NCBI RefSeq assembly: GCF_900103005.1
Contig: NZ_FMWL01000001.1
Coordinates: 124,001 to 188,000 of the forward strand
Source of the DNA: Acidaminobacter hydrogenoformans DSM 2784
GTDB lineage: Bacteria > Bacillota > Clostridia > Peptostreptococcales > Acidaminobacteraceae
Direction: 5' to 3'
DNA length: 64,000 bases
This document shows positions 37,684-46,779 of the stretch, in pieces; positions within the stretch are counted from its first letter, which is position 1; each line of letters begins with the position of its first letter. The notes under the pieces were generated by a model. It searched no databases. It was not told the origin of the DNA and saw nothing but the letters and a program-made list of their open reading frames with translations. Both the position numbers and the translations under genes were made by a program.

Positions 37684-38748
37684 TTACTTCACCGGTGCGA
37701 AAAACGCATCATCAGGCAGCTTCCCGCCAATCGTCTTAGGATCATACGCCATCATAATCTCGAAGAAGGACATCAAGAATTCTTTTGAATTCTCCGCGTC
37801 AATAAACACAATGTTGGAAAGCGGAATCGCCTTCTCCGCGATGGCCGCTTTTGGCAAAATACCAAACTGCTCCACCAGCAGCGACGCCGCCTTTGGATCT
37901 GCAACCACCTGACCCACTGACGCCGCGTAGTCATTCAAGAACCGCGCTACGGCCTCCGGATGTGCCTCCAGATATTCCGTCCTGACGAGCATGCCCCCCG
38001 TAGGCAGCACCGCGTCCTTGCCTTCAATCTCCATCCAAGTCTCTGTCAGGTCAATGGCAATCTTCACGTTCTCGTTCGCCATCATTACCGTCGTCACAAA
38101 CGGCTGCGGCAGCACCGCGACGTCCACCTTGCCTGCCGTCACCATAGCAGCCAGGTCCGCGTGCTGCAGCGAAAAGTCCAGCGTGACATCTTTCTCTGGG
38201 TCAATGCCGTTTTCTATAAGCAAGTGTCTGAAAATGAATTCCGCCGTCGTTCCAAGACCGCTTATGCCGATGGTCTTGCCCCTCAGCGCCTCAAACCCGT
38301 CAATAGCCGGATCGGTCGTCAGCACATAGTTGACGCCAAGCGTATTTGTGGCAATATAGCGCACGCCGCCCTCCGTCTTGTTGTAAAGCGCTACCGCGAG
38401 GTTGGTCGGTACCGCCGCCATATCCACTTCACCGCTGACCAGCTTGCCTGTCAGCTCGTCCGGCGCGCCAAATATTGAGAATTCATAAGGCTTTGACTCA
38501 TCCGGTCCACCCATAAGGTAAACGAGACCCATGCCTGTAGGGCCTCTGAGCGCCGCAATTTTGATGGGCGTTTCAATAGCCGCAGGCTCTTCAGCAACCG
38601 GTGCTTCCGGCGCAGGAGGTTCCACTGCAGGGGGCTCCGTCGCAGGCGAGCAGCCCGCCAATAGCCCGAGGCTGAGGAGGAGAATCAACACCGTAGTTAG
38701 AACGGCTCGTGTTGCCTTTGATAAATTTCGAATGGATTTGAATGTCAT
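37684..38748 (-). CDS. ABC substrate-binding lipoprotein, NMT1/SsuA-like
   Basis: A 354-residue lipoprotein: signal peptide and lipobox LLAGC (Cys33), a Pro/Glu/Ala-rich linker to about 58, then a type 2 periplasmic-binding fold with MAAVPTNLAVALYNK, GKTIGISGLGTTAEFIFR and VDVAVLPQPFV. These bind sulfonates, nitrate, thiamine precursors or aromatic acids. No CysB-like, TPP or other riboswitch signal is visible upstream to choose between them. It is the first gene of a three-gene operon. Confidence 0.85.
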   Translation of the reverse strand: MTFKSIRNLSKATRAVLTTVLILLLSLGLLAGCSPATEPPAVEPPAPEAPVAEEPAAIETPIKIAALRGPTGMGLVYLMGGPDESKPYEFSIFGAPDELTGKLVSGEVDMAAVPTNLAVALYNKTEGGVRYIATNTLGVNYVLTTDPAIDGFEALRGKTIGISGLGTTAEFIFRHLLIENGIDPEKDVTLDFSLQHADLAAMVTAGKVDVAVLPQPFVTTVMMANENVKIAIDLTETWMEIEGKDAVLPTGGMLVRTEYLEAHPEAVARFLNDYAASVGQVVADPKAASLLVEQFGILPKAAIAEKAIPLSNIVFIDAENSKEFLMSFFEIMMAYDPKTIGGKLPDDAFFAPVK

Positions 38749-38792
38749 AAAGCACCGCCTTTTAATATTTGCCCATTACAGGCTTTACTACA

Positions 38793-38828
38793 GAAAAAAC
38801 GCCGAGCAGGAAACGTGCAAGGCGTTTG
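38793..38828 (-). terminator. Terminator of degV
   Basis: AAACGCC and GGCGTTT pair around a 17-base loop and are followed by TTTTC on the minus strand, 32 bases after the degV stop. Confidence 0.7.
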
Positions 38829-38859
38829 TCTGGTAGTTACCGCTTTCCTGATAAATTTA

Positions 38860-39720
38860 TCACTTTGATTCTGGCTTTAAATAAAATGCCGCAAGGACAC
38901 CCGGCCCGGTATGGGCGCCTATAACCGCCCCAACCTCGCCAATCACAAAGGTCTCTACACCGTGGGCTTCTTGAATCAGCTCTTGCAGCTTATGTGCCGC
39001 TTCCAGGTCGTCGCCATGGTATACGAAGACCGTTTGGTCCTTCAGGCTTTTCCCGGCAGTGCGCTCACCCATCAGCTCGCAAATCCGCTTGATGGACTTC
39101 AGACGTCCACGGGATTTTTCGATTGGCGTCAGTTTGCCTTCAGCTACTGACAGAATAGGCTTAATGTTCAGCAAACCGCCTATCAGCGCAGAAGACCGCG
39201 ACAGCCGTCCGCCCCTGAACAAATATTCCAGGTCGTCTACCGTAAACAGGTGATCTATCCGCTCTATCAAGGACTCCGAATAGGCTATGAGTTCGTCAAA
39301 ACTGGCGCCCGCCTCAGCCCGCCTTGCGACTTCGTAGACAATTAGTCCAAACGCGCCCGAGGCCGCCCTGGTGTCCACAATCTCAATCCTCGCCTTGCCG
39401 CCCTCTTCTTTGTAGAGGTCACGGGCAATCAAGCCAGAGTTATACGTGCCGGACAAACCTGAAGAAAAAGCTAAATACAAGACTTCGTCCGCGTCAGAAC
39501 AGGACCTGAAAATCTCCAGGAAGGACTCCGGTGTAGCTTGGGAGGTCTTAAAGCTCTTTCCGCCCCGCATGTCATCATAGACGGTTTTAGGCCGGATCTC
39601 TACAGCGTCGCGGTATTGCCGCTCGCCATCATGGACCAGCAAAGGCGCGACTTTAAGGCTATATCTCGCGATCATGTCTTGAGACAGGTCCGCGGCACTG
39701 TCTGTTACGAGTCGAACCAT
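38860..39720 (-). CDS. DegV-family fatty-acid-binding protein
   Basis: A 286-residue cytoplasmic protein with the DegV two-domain fold. VTDSAADLS opens it, KTSQATPESF and SSGLSGTYNSG are the conserved ligand-binding loops, and a later block is YLFRGGRLSRSSALIGGLLNIKPIL. DegV/FakB proteins bind fatty acids and, with FakA, feed acyl-phosphate into phospholipid synthesis; no fakA is nearby. ATG 39720 is the only sensible start. It is monocistronic with a terminator. Confidence 0.92.
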   Translation of the reverse strand: MVRLVTDSAADLSQDMIARYSLKVAPLLVHDGERQYRDAVEIRPKTVYDDMRGGKSFKTSQATPESFLEIFRSCSDADEVLYLAFSSGLSGTYNSGLIARDLYKEEGGKARIEIVDTRAASGAFGLIVYEVARRAEAGASFDELIAYSESLIERIDHLFTVDDLEYLFRGGRLSRSSALIGGLLNIKPILSVAEGKLTPIEKSRGRLKSIKRICELMGERTAGKSLKDQTVFVYHGDDLEAAHKLQELIQEAHGVETFVIGEVGAVIGAHTGPGVLAAFYLKPESK

Positions 39721-39880
39721 TCGAATCTTCCCCTCTCAGTTTAGTACAAATGTCGCTGTTCCTTTATATGTTAACCATTTGTCAGGTTTTTTTCAATATC
39801 TGTAAGCCAGGTTTAACGAATTAGTTTTTGACTTGACTTCTTTGGGTAAGAATTAACAAAAGAACTAAGGAGGTCTGATC

Positions 39881-40276
39881 ATGCAACTAAATTCAGTCAA
39901 ATACAAAGTACAAACGAATAAAACGCCCGCTGACGCCATAGACGCTTTGAAGTTGGAGCTTGCCAAGCAAAGCTTTGGTGTTCTCTGGGAGCTCGACTTC
40001 AAGGAAAAACTGCATGAAAAAGGTGTAGAAACGGACATTGAGTTTCATCTTCTGGAAGTATGCAATCCAAAGAAGGCAAAAATTGCGCTGGAGGAGGATA
40101 TTGAAACAGGTTATTTCCTGCCGTGCCGTGCCGTGGTTTATGTGAAGGAAGGGAAGACCTGGATCGGAATGATGAAGCCAACCGTTCTCCTTGCCGAGGC
40201 CGCCACGCCTGCGTTGATGGCCGTGGCTCACGAGGTTGAAGCCGTGCTGGAGGATGCCATTGTAAAGGCGAGGTAG
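39881..40276 (+). CDS. DUF302 family protein
   Basis: A 131-residue protein with the DUF302 beta-alpha fold: YKVQTNKTPADAIDALKLELAKQSFGVLWELDF, given here as one region (about 8-40), then LEVCNPKKAKIALE and GYFLPCRAVVYVKEGKTW. The Cys and His pattern of LEVCNP...LPCRAVV is typical of the family. Function is unknown; some members are linked to heavy-metal or sulfur metabolism. ATG 39881 follows AAGGAGGT. It stands alone, upstream of tRNA-Leu on the same strand. Confidence 0.85.
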   Translation: MQLNSVKYKVQTNKTPADAIDALKLELAKQSFGVLWELDFKEKLHEKGVETDIEFHLLEVCNPKKAKIALEEDIETGYFLPCRAVVYVKEGKTWIGMMKPTVLLAEAATPALMAVAHEVEAVLEDAIVKAR

Positions 40277-40387
40277 GATTGGGGGAACCATCGGCAAAGT
40301 CATTAAAAAATAAATTAAAATATTTTATAATAACCCGTTGACACTTCGCCCATTTTGCTTTAACATTAGTTTTGTTCTGATTTGCGG

Positions 40388-40474
40388 GCGAGAGTGGCGA
40401 AACTGGCAGACGCACTATCTTGAGGGGGTAGCGGGCTAATGCTCGTGCGGGTTCAAATCCCGCCTCTCGCACCA
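40388..40474 (+). tRNA. tRNA-Leu (GAG)
   Basis: An 87-nt class II tRNA including encoded CCA. The acceptor stem GCGAGAG pairs with CTCTCGC. The anticodon loop TTGAGGG between CTATC and GGTAG gives anticodon GAG, reading CTC and CTT. A long variable arm and the T-loop GTTCAAATC are present. A terminator follows at once. Confidence 0.97.
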
Positions 40475-40486
40475 AACTGAAAATGA

Positions 40487-40517
40487 AAGAGCGATCCTGC
40501 GGGATCGCTCTTTTGCT
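40487..40517 (+). terminator. Terminator after tRNA-Leu
   Basis: AAGAGCGATCC, loop TGC, GGGATCGCTCTT, then TTGCTTTG: a strong perfect hairpin. Confidence 0.85.
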
Positions 40518-40666
40518 TTGAATACGAAAAAAATGGGGCGTCACCGGACGTCGCGGTGGCTCAGAGCAGAAAATGTGGCATATCTTCGCAATTTTTTTCT
40601 GAAAAGTGTGTTTTTTGATCATTTTTTTGTCAAAAAACGTGGTAAGACAGTCATAACAACAACTTA

Positions 40667-40703
40667 AGCCATCTGGTCGGGGACAGTCCCCAACCAGATG
40701 GCT
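40667..40703. repeat. GGGGACAGTCCCC palindrome, repeat locus 3
   Basis: Two 18-bp arms around one central base, with one mismatch; the outer part is AGCCATCTGGT and the core is GGGGAC-A-GTCCCC. It has the same core as the other GGGGAC loci but different outer arms. Confidence 0.85.
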
Positions 40704-40707
40704 CCAT

Positions 40708-40757
40708 TAAAAAACGTCCCGACGAAGTCATCCGACTTTATCGAGACGTTTTTATTT
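40708..40757 (-). terminator. Terminator of the ttcA-lysE-ABC operon
   Basis: AAAACGTCTCGA pairs with TCGGGACGTTTT across a loop containing AAGTCGG/CCGACTT-type pairing, with T runs on the minus strand. Confidence 0.7.
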
Positions 40758-40761
40758 TCAC

Positions 40762-42519
40762 CTACAGTGCCGCACTCTCCGCCGCGAACACTACGTTTTC
40801 GCTTTCGCCGAGGCCAAGCCTTCGGAGCTGCCAGTAGATGCCCTTTTTCTCGAGGAGCGCGTCCTCGGTGCCCTCTTCCGCGATTCTGCCCTGATCGAGG
40901 ACAATGATCCTGTCGGAGCTGCGCAGGGTGGAGAGCCGGTGGGCTATGATGATGGCGGTTCGACCATCGGCTAATGCCTCTAAGGAGCGCTGGACTATAG
41001 CTTCATTCTCATTGTCCAGGGCGCTGGTGGCTTCGTCGAGGATCAGGATCTCCGGGTTCTTGAGGAAGAGGCGGGCAATGGAGAGGCGCTGCTTCTGGCC
41101 GCCGGACAGCATGATGCCGCGCTCGCCCACAATGGTCTCGTAGCCCTTGTCCAGGGAGAGGATAAAGTTGTGGATGTTGGCGCGCTTCGCTGCCTCGAAG
41201 ACCTCGTCGTCCGTGGCGTCCGGGCGCCCATAGAGGATATTCTCCTTGATGGTGCCATAAAAGATCAGAACGTCCTGGCTGACTATGCCAATCTTTTCCC
41301 GGAGGGCGCTGAGCTTGATGCCGCGGATGTCGCGGCCGTCCAGGCGGATTTCACCTTCCTGGATCTCATAAAACCTCGGAATAAGCTGGGCAATGGTCGT
41401 CTTTCCAACGCCGGAGGCGCCTACCAGAGCCACCTTTTCGCCGGGCTTGATCTTCAGGGTGAAGTCCTTCAGGACATCGCTGTCCTCAGGGTTATAGCGG
41501 AAAGCGACCTGGTCGAATTCAATTTCGCCGCGGATCTCGTCAAGGTCGACTGCGTCTGGGGCATCAATAATTTCCGGATCCGTGTCCATGATTTCCCCAA
41601 AGCGCTCAAGGCCGGAAAGGCCAAGCTGCAGCTGCTGGGTAAACTCCATGAGCCGGCGGACGGGCTTGAGCATGAAGCTGACGTAAAGGATGTAGGCCAG
41701 CAGGTCGCCAAGGTTGATCCAGCCTCTGAAGACAAAGTAGCCGCCTACGGCAATGACCGAGAGATTGAGCAGGTCTGTGAGGAAGCCATTGACCATCATG
41801 AAGATGCTCATCTGGAAAAAGGACTGGCCCTTGGACTCGTAGTACTGGCGGTTGTAGTATTCAAAACGGTCCTGCTCGTAGGCTTCGTTAGAGAAGGCCT
41901 TGGCCAGGCGAATGCCCGTGACGCTGTTCTCGAGCTTTGAATTGAGGTCCGCGTGTCTGGCCTTTTGGGCCCGGAACGCCTTCAGCATGGCGACCCTGCG
42001 CCACAGGGTGAAGATGATGAGGATGGCAATAAAGGAAAAGACAATCAGGGTCAGGGGCACGTTGACGGTCAGCAGGATGAGAAAGCTCCCCAGCAGCATG
42101 ACCACGGAGATGAAGAGATCCTCTGGGCCATGGTGGGCCAGCTCCGCGACTTCGAACAGGTCACCTGTGAAACGGTTCATGATCTGACCGGTGCGGTTCT
42201 TGTCGAAGAACTTGTGGTGGAGCTTTTGCATGTGCGTAAAGAGGTCGCGCTTCATGTCGACTTCAATCCGGGCGCCCATGATATGGCCCCAGTAGCCCAC
42301 GACATAGGAACTGAACATGCGGATCACGAAGAGCCCTAAAGCGATCAGGGAATAGCGGACCAGCATGGCCAGGTTCTGGTCGGGGATGAAGTCGTTGATG
42401 ATCTGGCGGGACAAAACCGGGAAGACCAGGTCAATGCCGGCGATCAGAAACGCGAAGAACATGTCAAGGGCGAATAAATGCAGGTGCGGCTTGTAATAAC
42501 CGGCGAACCGTTTGATCAT
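40762..42519 (-). CDS. ABC exporter half-transporter (MsbA/MDR type)
   Basis: A 585-residue fusion of six membrane helices (about 15-315) and an ATPase domain. ATPase motifs: Walker A GASGVGKTT, signature LSGGQKQRLSIARLF, Walker B ILILDEATSALD and the switch His in IIIAHRLST. The protein should work as a homodimer and export a lipid, drug or peptide; substrate unknown. It overlaps the lysE-like gene by four bases, making it the last gene of a three-gene unit. Confidence 0.92.
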   Translation of the reverse strand: MIKRFAGYYKPHLHLFALDMFFAFLIAGIDLVFPVLSRQIINDFIPDQNLAMLVRYSLIALGLFVIRMFSSYVVGYWGHIMGARIEVDMKRDLFTHMQKLHHKFFDKNRTGQIMNRFTGDLFEVAELAHHGPEDLFISVVMLLGSFLILLTVNVPLTLIVFSFIAILIIFTLWRRVAMLKAFRAQKARHADLNSKLENSVTGIRLAKAFSNEAYEQDRFEYYNRQYYESKGQSFFQMSIFMMVNGFLTDLLNLSVIAVGGYFVFRGWINLGDLLAYILYVSFMLKPVRRLMEFTQQLQLGLSGLERFGEIMDTDPEIIDAPDAVDLDEIRGEIEFDQVAFRYNPEDSDVLKDFTLKIKPGEKVALVGASGVGKTTIAQLIPRFYEIQEGEIRLDGRDIRGIKLSALREKIGIVSQDVLIFYGTIKENILYGRPDATDDEVFEAAKRANIHNFILSLDKGYETIVGERGIMLSGGQKQRLSIARLFLKNPEILILDEATSALDNENEAIVQRSLEALADGRTAIIIAHRLSTLRSSDRIIVLDQGRIAEEGTEDALLEKKGIYWQLRRLGLGESENVVFAAESAAL

Positions 42520-43145
42520 AGAAGGATCTCCTTTATAGTTGGAATCAGCCCATAAAAGCCCACCAACAACTTAATGCCAAAGTAGACGACCACAGCGCCG
42601 CAGACCACATTCACGATCTTCAGGGCCTTATGGTCAATGTGCTTGTGGAAGTGGTTTGTGAGCAGCGACAGCCCGGTAAACCACATAAAAGAGGCCGCGC
42701 AGACCCCAAGCAGAAACAAGTTCCCCTGGGCTGTGGTCAGCGTCGCCTTCATGCCGCCCAGGAGCAGCGAGCCGTCTATTAATGCCTGGGGATTCATCCA
42801 GGTGACCACAAAACAGGTCAAAACAATAGCCTGCAGAGTCTTGGGCGTCTGGTCCGTCTCCAGCTTTGGCGTAGAGCGCATGATGCTCAGGCCTATGCTG
42901 ACGACCATGACACCCCCCACCAGCAGGAACGCCGCTCTGATCAGGTCATTGGCACCCACCAGGGTCCCAATCCCTAAAAAGCAAAACACTGCCAGGGAAA
43001 TGTCAAAGAGGACCGTGATCCACGCCACCAGAAGGGCCCGCCAGCGGTCCATGGTCAGGGCGGAATTGATCACGTTAAGATTTTGCATCCCAATGGGGGC
43101 CACGTAGGCCAGCCCCAGCAGGAAGCCTTGAACCGCGCTGCTCAT
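42516..43145 (-). CDS. LysE/ArgO-family amino-acid exporter
   Basis: A 209-residue membrane protein with six helices. GLAYVAPIGMQNLNVI and WMNPQALIDGSLLLGG are the two diagnostic LysE-superfamily blocks; the second has the Asn-Pro pair. Such proteins export basic or other amino acids. It overlaps both neighbours by four bases. A second, unrelated lysine exporter (LysO) is coded at 47.4-48.3 kb. Confidence 0.88.
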   Translation of the reverse strand: MSSAVQGFLLGLAYVAPIGMQNLNVINSALTMDRWRALLVAWITVLFDISLAVFCFLGIGTLVGANDLIRAAFLLVGGVMVVSIGLSIMRSTPKLETDQTPKTLQAIVLTCFVVTWMNPQALIDGSLLLGGMKATLTTAQGNLFLLGVCAASFMWFTGLSLLTNHFHKHIDHKALKIVNVVCGAVVVYFGIKLLVGFYGLIPTIKEILL

Positions 43146-44143
43146 TCCTGATCCCCTCCCATATTTTTGTCGTCCATTTCCTGAGTCTCAGCACCGACAC
43201 CCGCCTCCCGCCAGCTCTTAGGCAGTCTCTCTTCATAGGTATCCAGGAAGGTATGCTTGACGCCATCCCGTCGCCACCCCAGCACCGTCCCCATATCCAC
43301 ATTCTCCGCCGCGTGGAACAGGCATTTCTCCACGTCCGGATTCATGGTCTTGAGCGACTCCAGCAGCGCCTTCAGCTCATAGCGCCGGTTGGACGTCCGC
43401 TTGGCCGCCACCATGCAGGCGCAGTTCAGCGGCCAGATCCCTGAAAACTGCGTAAACCGCAGGATATCCTTCTCCCGGATGTAATACATGGGCCGGATCA
43501 GCTCCATCCCCGGAAAATTGGTGGATTTCAGCTTTGGCATCATGGTTCCAAAGGTCCCCTGGAAGAACAAATTCAGCAGCGTTGTCTCTATGACGTCATC
43601 ATGGTGATGCCCCAGGGCCACCTTGTTGCAGCCCAGTTCCTGAGCCTTTTTATACAGGATCCCCCGGCGCATCTTCGCGCACAGGTAGCAGGGATAGTCC
43701 GCCGCAATCTTCTCAATGGACTCAAACACATTCTTTTCGAAAATGTCCAGGGGAATCCCGAGGTGCCGGCAGTTCTCCTCCATCAGCCTGCGGATCTCCG
43801 GATGATACCCCGGATCCATGGAAATGAACACCACCTCAAAGGGGTACTTTTTATGGCGCTTCAGCTCCTGGAACAGCTTCGCCATCAGCATGCTGTCCTT
43901 ACCGCCGGAAATCGCCACCGCCACCTTATCCCCGGGCTTTAGCATCTCGTAATCATTGATTGCCTGCACGAACTTGGACCACAGGTCCTTCTTGTAGGTC
44001 TTTGTCAGGCTGCGCTCGATCTCCCTCAGCGACTTCAGCGGCCCCTCAGGCTCTATGATCTCACAGCCCGGCCCACTCAGCCCCGGCCCGGCGATCCCCG
44101 AGTCCCGCAGCCCTTCTTGCTCCACGTCTTTCACAAAATTCAC
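43142..44143 (-). CDS. TtcA-like tRNA thiolation ATP pyrophosphatase
   Basis: A 333-residue N-type ATP pyrophosphatase. The PP-loop VAISGGKDSMLMAKLF begins near residue 77. PCYLCAKMRRGILYKKA provides CxxC, and NCACMVAAKR provides further Cys for an iron-sulfur cluster. GHHHDDVIETTLLNLFFQG matches TtcA, which makes 2-thiocytidine in tRNA, although the TtcA/TtuA superfamily includes other targets. The N-terminal 35 residues look unconserved; GTG 44143 is a tentative start and a GTG three codons later fits GGGG better. It is first in the ttcA-lysE-ABC unit. Confidence 0.82.
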   Translation of the reverse strand: MNFVKDVEQEGLRDSGIAGPGLSGPGCEIIEPEGPLKSLREIERSLTKTYKKDLWSKFVQAINDYEMLKPGDKVAVAISGGKDSMLMAKLFQELKRHKKYPFEVVFISMDPGYHPEIRRLMEENCRHLGIPLDIFEKNVFESIEKIAADYPCYLCAKMRRGILYKKAQELGCNKVALGHHHDDVIETTLLNLFFQGTFGTMMPKLKSTNFPGMELIRPMYYIREKDILRFTQFSGIWPLNCACMVAAKRTSNRRYELKALLESLKTMNPDVEKCLFHAAENVDMGTVLGWRRDGVKHTFLDTYEERLPKSWREAGVGAETQEMDDKNMGGDQE

Positions 44144-44235
44144 CCCATCAAATTATCTCAGGCGCCAAGACGCGGCGCCAGACTCCTGTGGAGCAGCCCG
44201 GCACCGCGCGGCAGTAAAATCTCATCCTTCTAATG

Positions 44236-44820
44236 TTACCTGATCTCGCGCCCAAGTTCAAATGCTTTCAGGTTCAGCGCCAGCGTCTTTTCCGGCACAA
44301 TCGCCTCAATGGCTTGATGCCAGCAGTCCACCGGAATGTCCTCCAGCACCACGGAAAGCATGCCGATGGTCACAGTATTCACCACCCGCACATTCCCCAG
44401 CCCCCTGGCTTCCTCCAGCGCGTTGACCGCCCTGACCTCCACCGCTTGTTCGCCTTCCCCGGCAATCCTCGCCTCGATATCCTCCGGATAGGCCGCCTTT
44501 TCCGCAATCACCGGTACCGGCGGGATCCTCGACGTATTCAGCAGCACCACGCCCCCCGCCTTGACCATCCCGCTCCAGCGCAGGCCCTCCAGGGGCTCCA
44601 GCGCCAGCAGCACGTCTGCCTGTCCCGGCATGATATTTGGCGAAAAGACCTCTTCCCCGTAGCGCACACTGCCCCAGACCTTGCCACCCCGTTGAGACAG
44701 TCCTATTACGTCGTTTGTCTTGACGTCGAAGCCCGCCCGGAAGGCCGCCTCGCTGATGATGGCCGTGGTCATTACCAGTCCCTGTCCACCAACGCCGCCT
44801 AACATGATGTTTTTAGTCAT
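44236..44820 (-). CDS. iorB: Indolepyruvate:ferredoxin oxidoreductase beta subunit
   Basis: A 194-residue gamma-domain protein of the 2-oxoacid:ferredoxin oxidoreductase family. MLGGVGGQGLVMTTAII and VIGLSQRGGKVWGSVRYG are typical of IorB. With IorA it oxidises aryl pyruvates from aromatic amino acids to aryl-acyl-CoA and reduces ferredoxin. ATG 44820 overlaps the iorA stop by eight bases; the in-frame extension to 44853 lies inside iorA and is rejected. Confidence 0.93.
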   Translation of the reverse strand: MTKNIMLGGVGGQGLVMTTAIISEAAFRAGFDVKTNDVIGLSQRGGKVWGSVRYGEEVFSPNIMPGQADVLLALEPLEGLRWSGMVKAGGVVLLNTSRIPPVPVIAEKAAYPEDIEARIAGEGEQAVEVRAVNALEEARGLGNVRVVNTVTIGMLSVVLEDIPVDCWHQAIEAIVPEKTLALNLKAFELGREIR

Positions 44821-46660
44821 CACTGCCGCCCCCTTTTCCCTTGGTTTTGTCACCTACCCGGGAAATCGCGTTCACCGGGCACACCTGGGCACACACCGAG
44901 CAGCCCACGCAAAGGTCGGGATCAATGGAAGACTTCAGTTTGTCTATGCCTTCGTAGGCTTTCATGACGATGGGCGGGCAATTGGTCTTGACGCAGCTGC
45001 GGCAGCCAATACAGACCTGCGGGTCTACGACAAAATACGGCTCGCGGATCTTGAAATTGAGGGCGCACGGCCGGGTGGTCATCACAATGGAAAGCCCTTC
45101 GAACTTCAGCTCTGCTTCAATAGCCGCTTTGGCGGCCTTGTAGTCAAACTGGTCCACCGCCACCACCCGTGGGAAGCCCATGGCCTTCAGCAACTCAGGA
45201 ATGGACGTGTTCATGTCCCAGTCCTCGGTATAGCTGCCGGAAGTAGCGGTCATCTGGCCGCCTGTCATGGCCGTGGTGCCGTTGTTCAGAATGATCAGTG
45301 TCAGGTTCGCCGCTGGGTCCAGCTGGTGCAGCAGGTTCAGTGCCCCCGTCATCCCCGAGTGGAAGAATGTGCCATCTCCTATGACACTGACCAGGGGCTC
45401 AGACTTGCCGGCTAAAGCCAGCGCCTTGCTCATCCCTTTTAAAATGCCTATAGTCGACCCCATACTGATGATGGTACTGAGCATGTGCAGGGGCTCCAGC
45501 ACCGCGAGGGAGTAGCAGCCTATGTCCCCAAGGACACTGATCTTGTTTTTTTTCAGAATGTCGAACACCGGACGGTGCGGGCACCCCGCGCAGAACATGG
45601 AAATCCGCGCTACCGTGTCCACTTCCCTTGCGACCTCAACCTTCGCCGTCTTAAGGACGCCGGCCTCAACCAGCCCTGCTTCTATCATTTCCGTATGCAG
45701 CTCTCCGGTGAAGCTGAAGTACTTTTTGCCTTCACAGGCAATGCCACTCAGCTTCAGTTCATTTTCTATGAACGGCGTCAATTCCTCAAGGACCAGCACC
45801 TGCTCGTAGTCCTGTACCAGGGACCGGAGCGCCTCGACAGGCAGTGGGTACACCATGCCGAGCTTATAAATGTCGACCGGTGCTTTCAGCTCTTTCAGGT
45901 TGTAGTACATGAGGCCGGAGGTGATCACTAAGGTTTTGACCGTCTCAGCGGCGCCGGAAGGGCTTTCTGAATCCCCTTCCCAAGCCTCAAGAAAGTTGAT
46001 GTCATGACCTGAAGCGTCCTCCGCGAGGCGTATAATCCGCTGCTTCATCTCGTATTGCTTAGGAAAAGTGTTTGGCGGCACCATGCCAAAATCCTCAGGA
46101 ATCTTGGAAAAGCCTGTGATTTCATGGGCTTCCCGTTCGCCCAGCTCAACCGGGCTGCGGCTGTGGCACACCCGGCTCGTCATGCGCAGCATCACCGGCA
46201 TGCCATAATCCTCGCTGAGGGACAGTCCCAGCATGGCGAAATCCTTGGCTTCCTGTGCGGAGCCCGCATCCAGAATGGCCATATTGGCAAACTTGCCTAA
46301 AACCCGGTTGTCCTGCTCATTCTGGGAGGACGCCATGCCGGGATCCTCCCCGGAAACCAGGAGAAACCCGCCCTGAACAGGTGTCTGGGTAAACGTCATG
46401 AGGGGGTCCATGGCTATGTTGACACCCACGTGCTTCATGGAGACCAGGGTTCTCGCCCCGGTAAATGACGCGCCTATCCCAACCTCCAGCGCTACCTTCT
46501 CATTGACCGAAAACTCCGCGTAAACTTCTGGTGTATACTTACGGATCGCTTCCAGCAGCTCCACCGTAGGTGAACCTGGATAGCTTGACGCCACCAGACC
46601 GCCCGCTTCATAAAAGCCCCGGGCCGCCGCCTCATTGCCTGTCATCAGCTTGACTTCCAA
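44813..46660 (-). CDS. iorA: Indolepyruvate:ferredoxin oxidoreductase alpha subunit
   Basis: A 615-residue protein with an N-terminal pyrimidine-binding domain (SSYPGSPTVELLE near residue 25), a central thiamine-diphosphate domain (VIGDGTFFHSGMTGALNL), and a C-terminal ferredoxin domain with two 4Fe-4S motifs (CIGCRSCVKTNCPP and CVGCSVCAQVCPV). It catalyses oxidative decarboxylation of aryl pyruvates in amino-acid fermentation. The start is TTG 46660, seven bases after GGAGG. In this cluster the order is lysO genes, DUF2148, iorA, iorB on one strand. Confidence 0.95.
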   Translation of the reverse strand: MEVKLMTGNEAAARGFYEAGGLVASSYPGSPTVELLEAIRKYTPEVYAEFSVNEKVALEVGIGASFTGARTLVSMKHVGVNIAMDPLMTFTQTPVQGGFLLVSGEDPGMASSQNEQDNRVLGKFANMAILDAGSAQEAKDFAMLGLSLSEDYGMPVMLRMTSRVCHSRSPVELGEREAHEITGFSKIPEDFGMVPPNTFPKQYEMKQRIIRLAEDASGHDINFLEAWEGDSESPSGAAETVKTLVITSGLMYYNLKELKAPVDIYKLGMVYPLPVEALRSLVQDYEQVLVLEELTPFIENELKLSGIACEGKKYFSFTGELHTEMIEAGLVEAGVLKTAKVEVAREVDTVARISMFCAGCPHRPVFDILKKNKISVLGDIGCYSLAVLEPLHMLSTIISMGSTIGILKGMSKALALAGKSEPLVSVIGDGTFFHSGMTGALNLLHQLDPAANLTLIILNNGTTAMTGGQMTATSGSYTEDWDMNTSIPELLKAMGFPRVVAVDQFDYKAAKAAIEAELKFEGLSIVMTTRPCALNFKIREPYFVVDPQVCIGCRSCVKTNCPPIVMKAYEGIDKLKSSIDPDLCVGCSVCAQVCPVNAISRVGDKTKGKGGGSDD

Positions 46661-46779
46661 GATGAGCCCTCCTTCGAAGAACCAACAGGTCAGTGTCGCA
46701 TGTCCATATTCAAAGACTGACGCGCAGCCCAGGCTGCCGTCGCCGCTGCTTCTGCCGCCCGCGGCGAGCTTAAGCCGCC

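Noticed and set aside
39999-40622. 207-residue reading frame on the minus strand overlapping DUF302 and tRNA-Leu
   Set aside because: It is the antisense of the tRNA; the VREAGFEPARALA stretch is a well-known artefact of tRNA-Leu/Ser loci.
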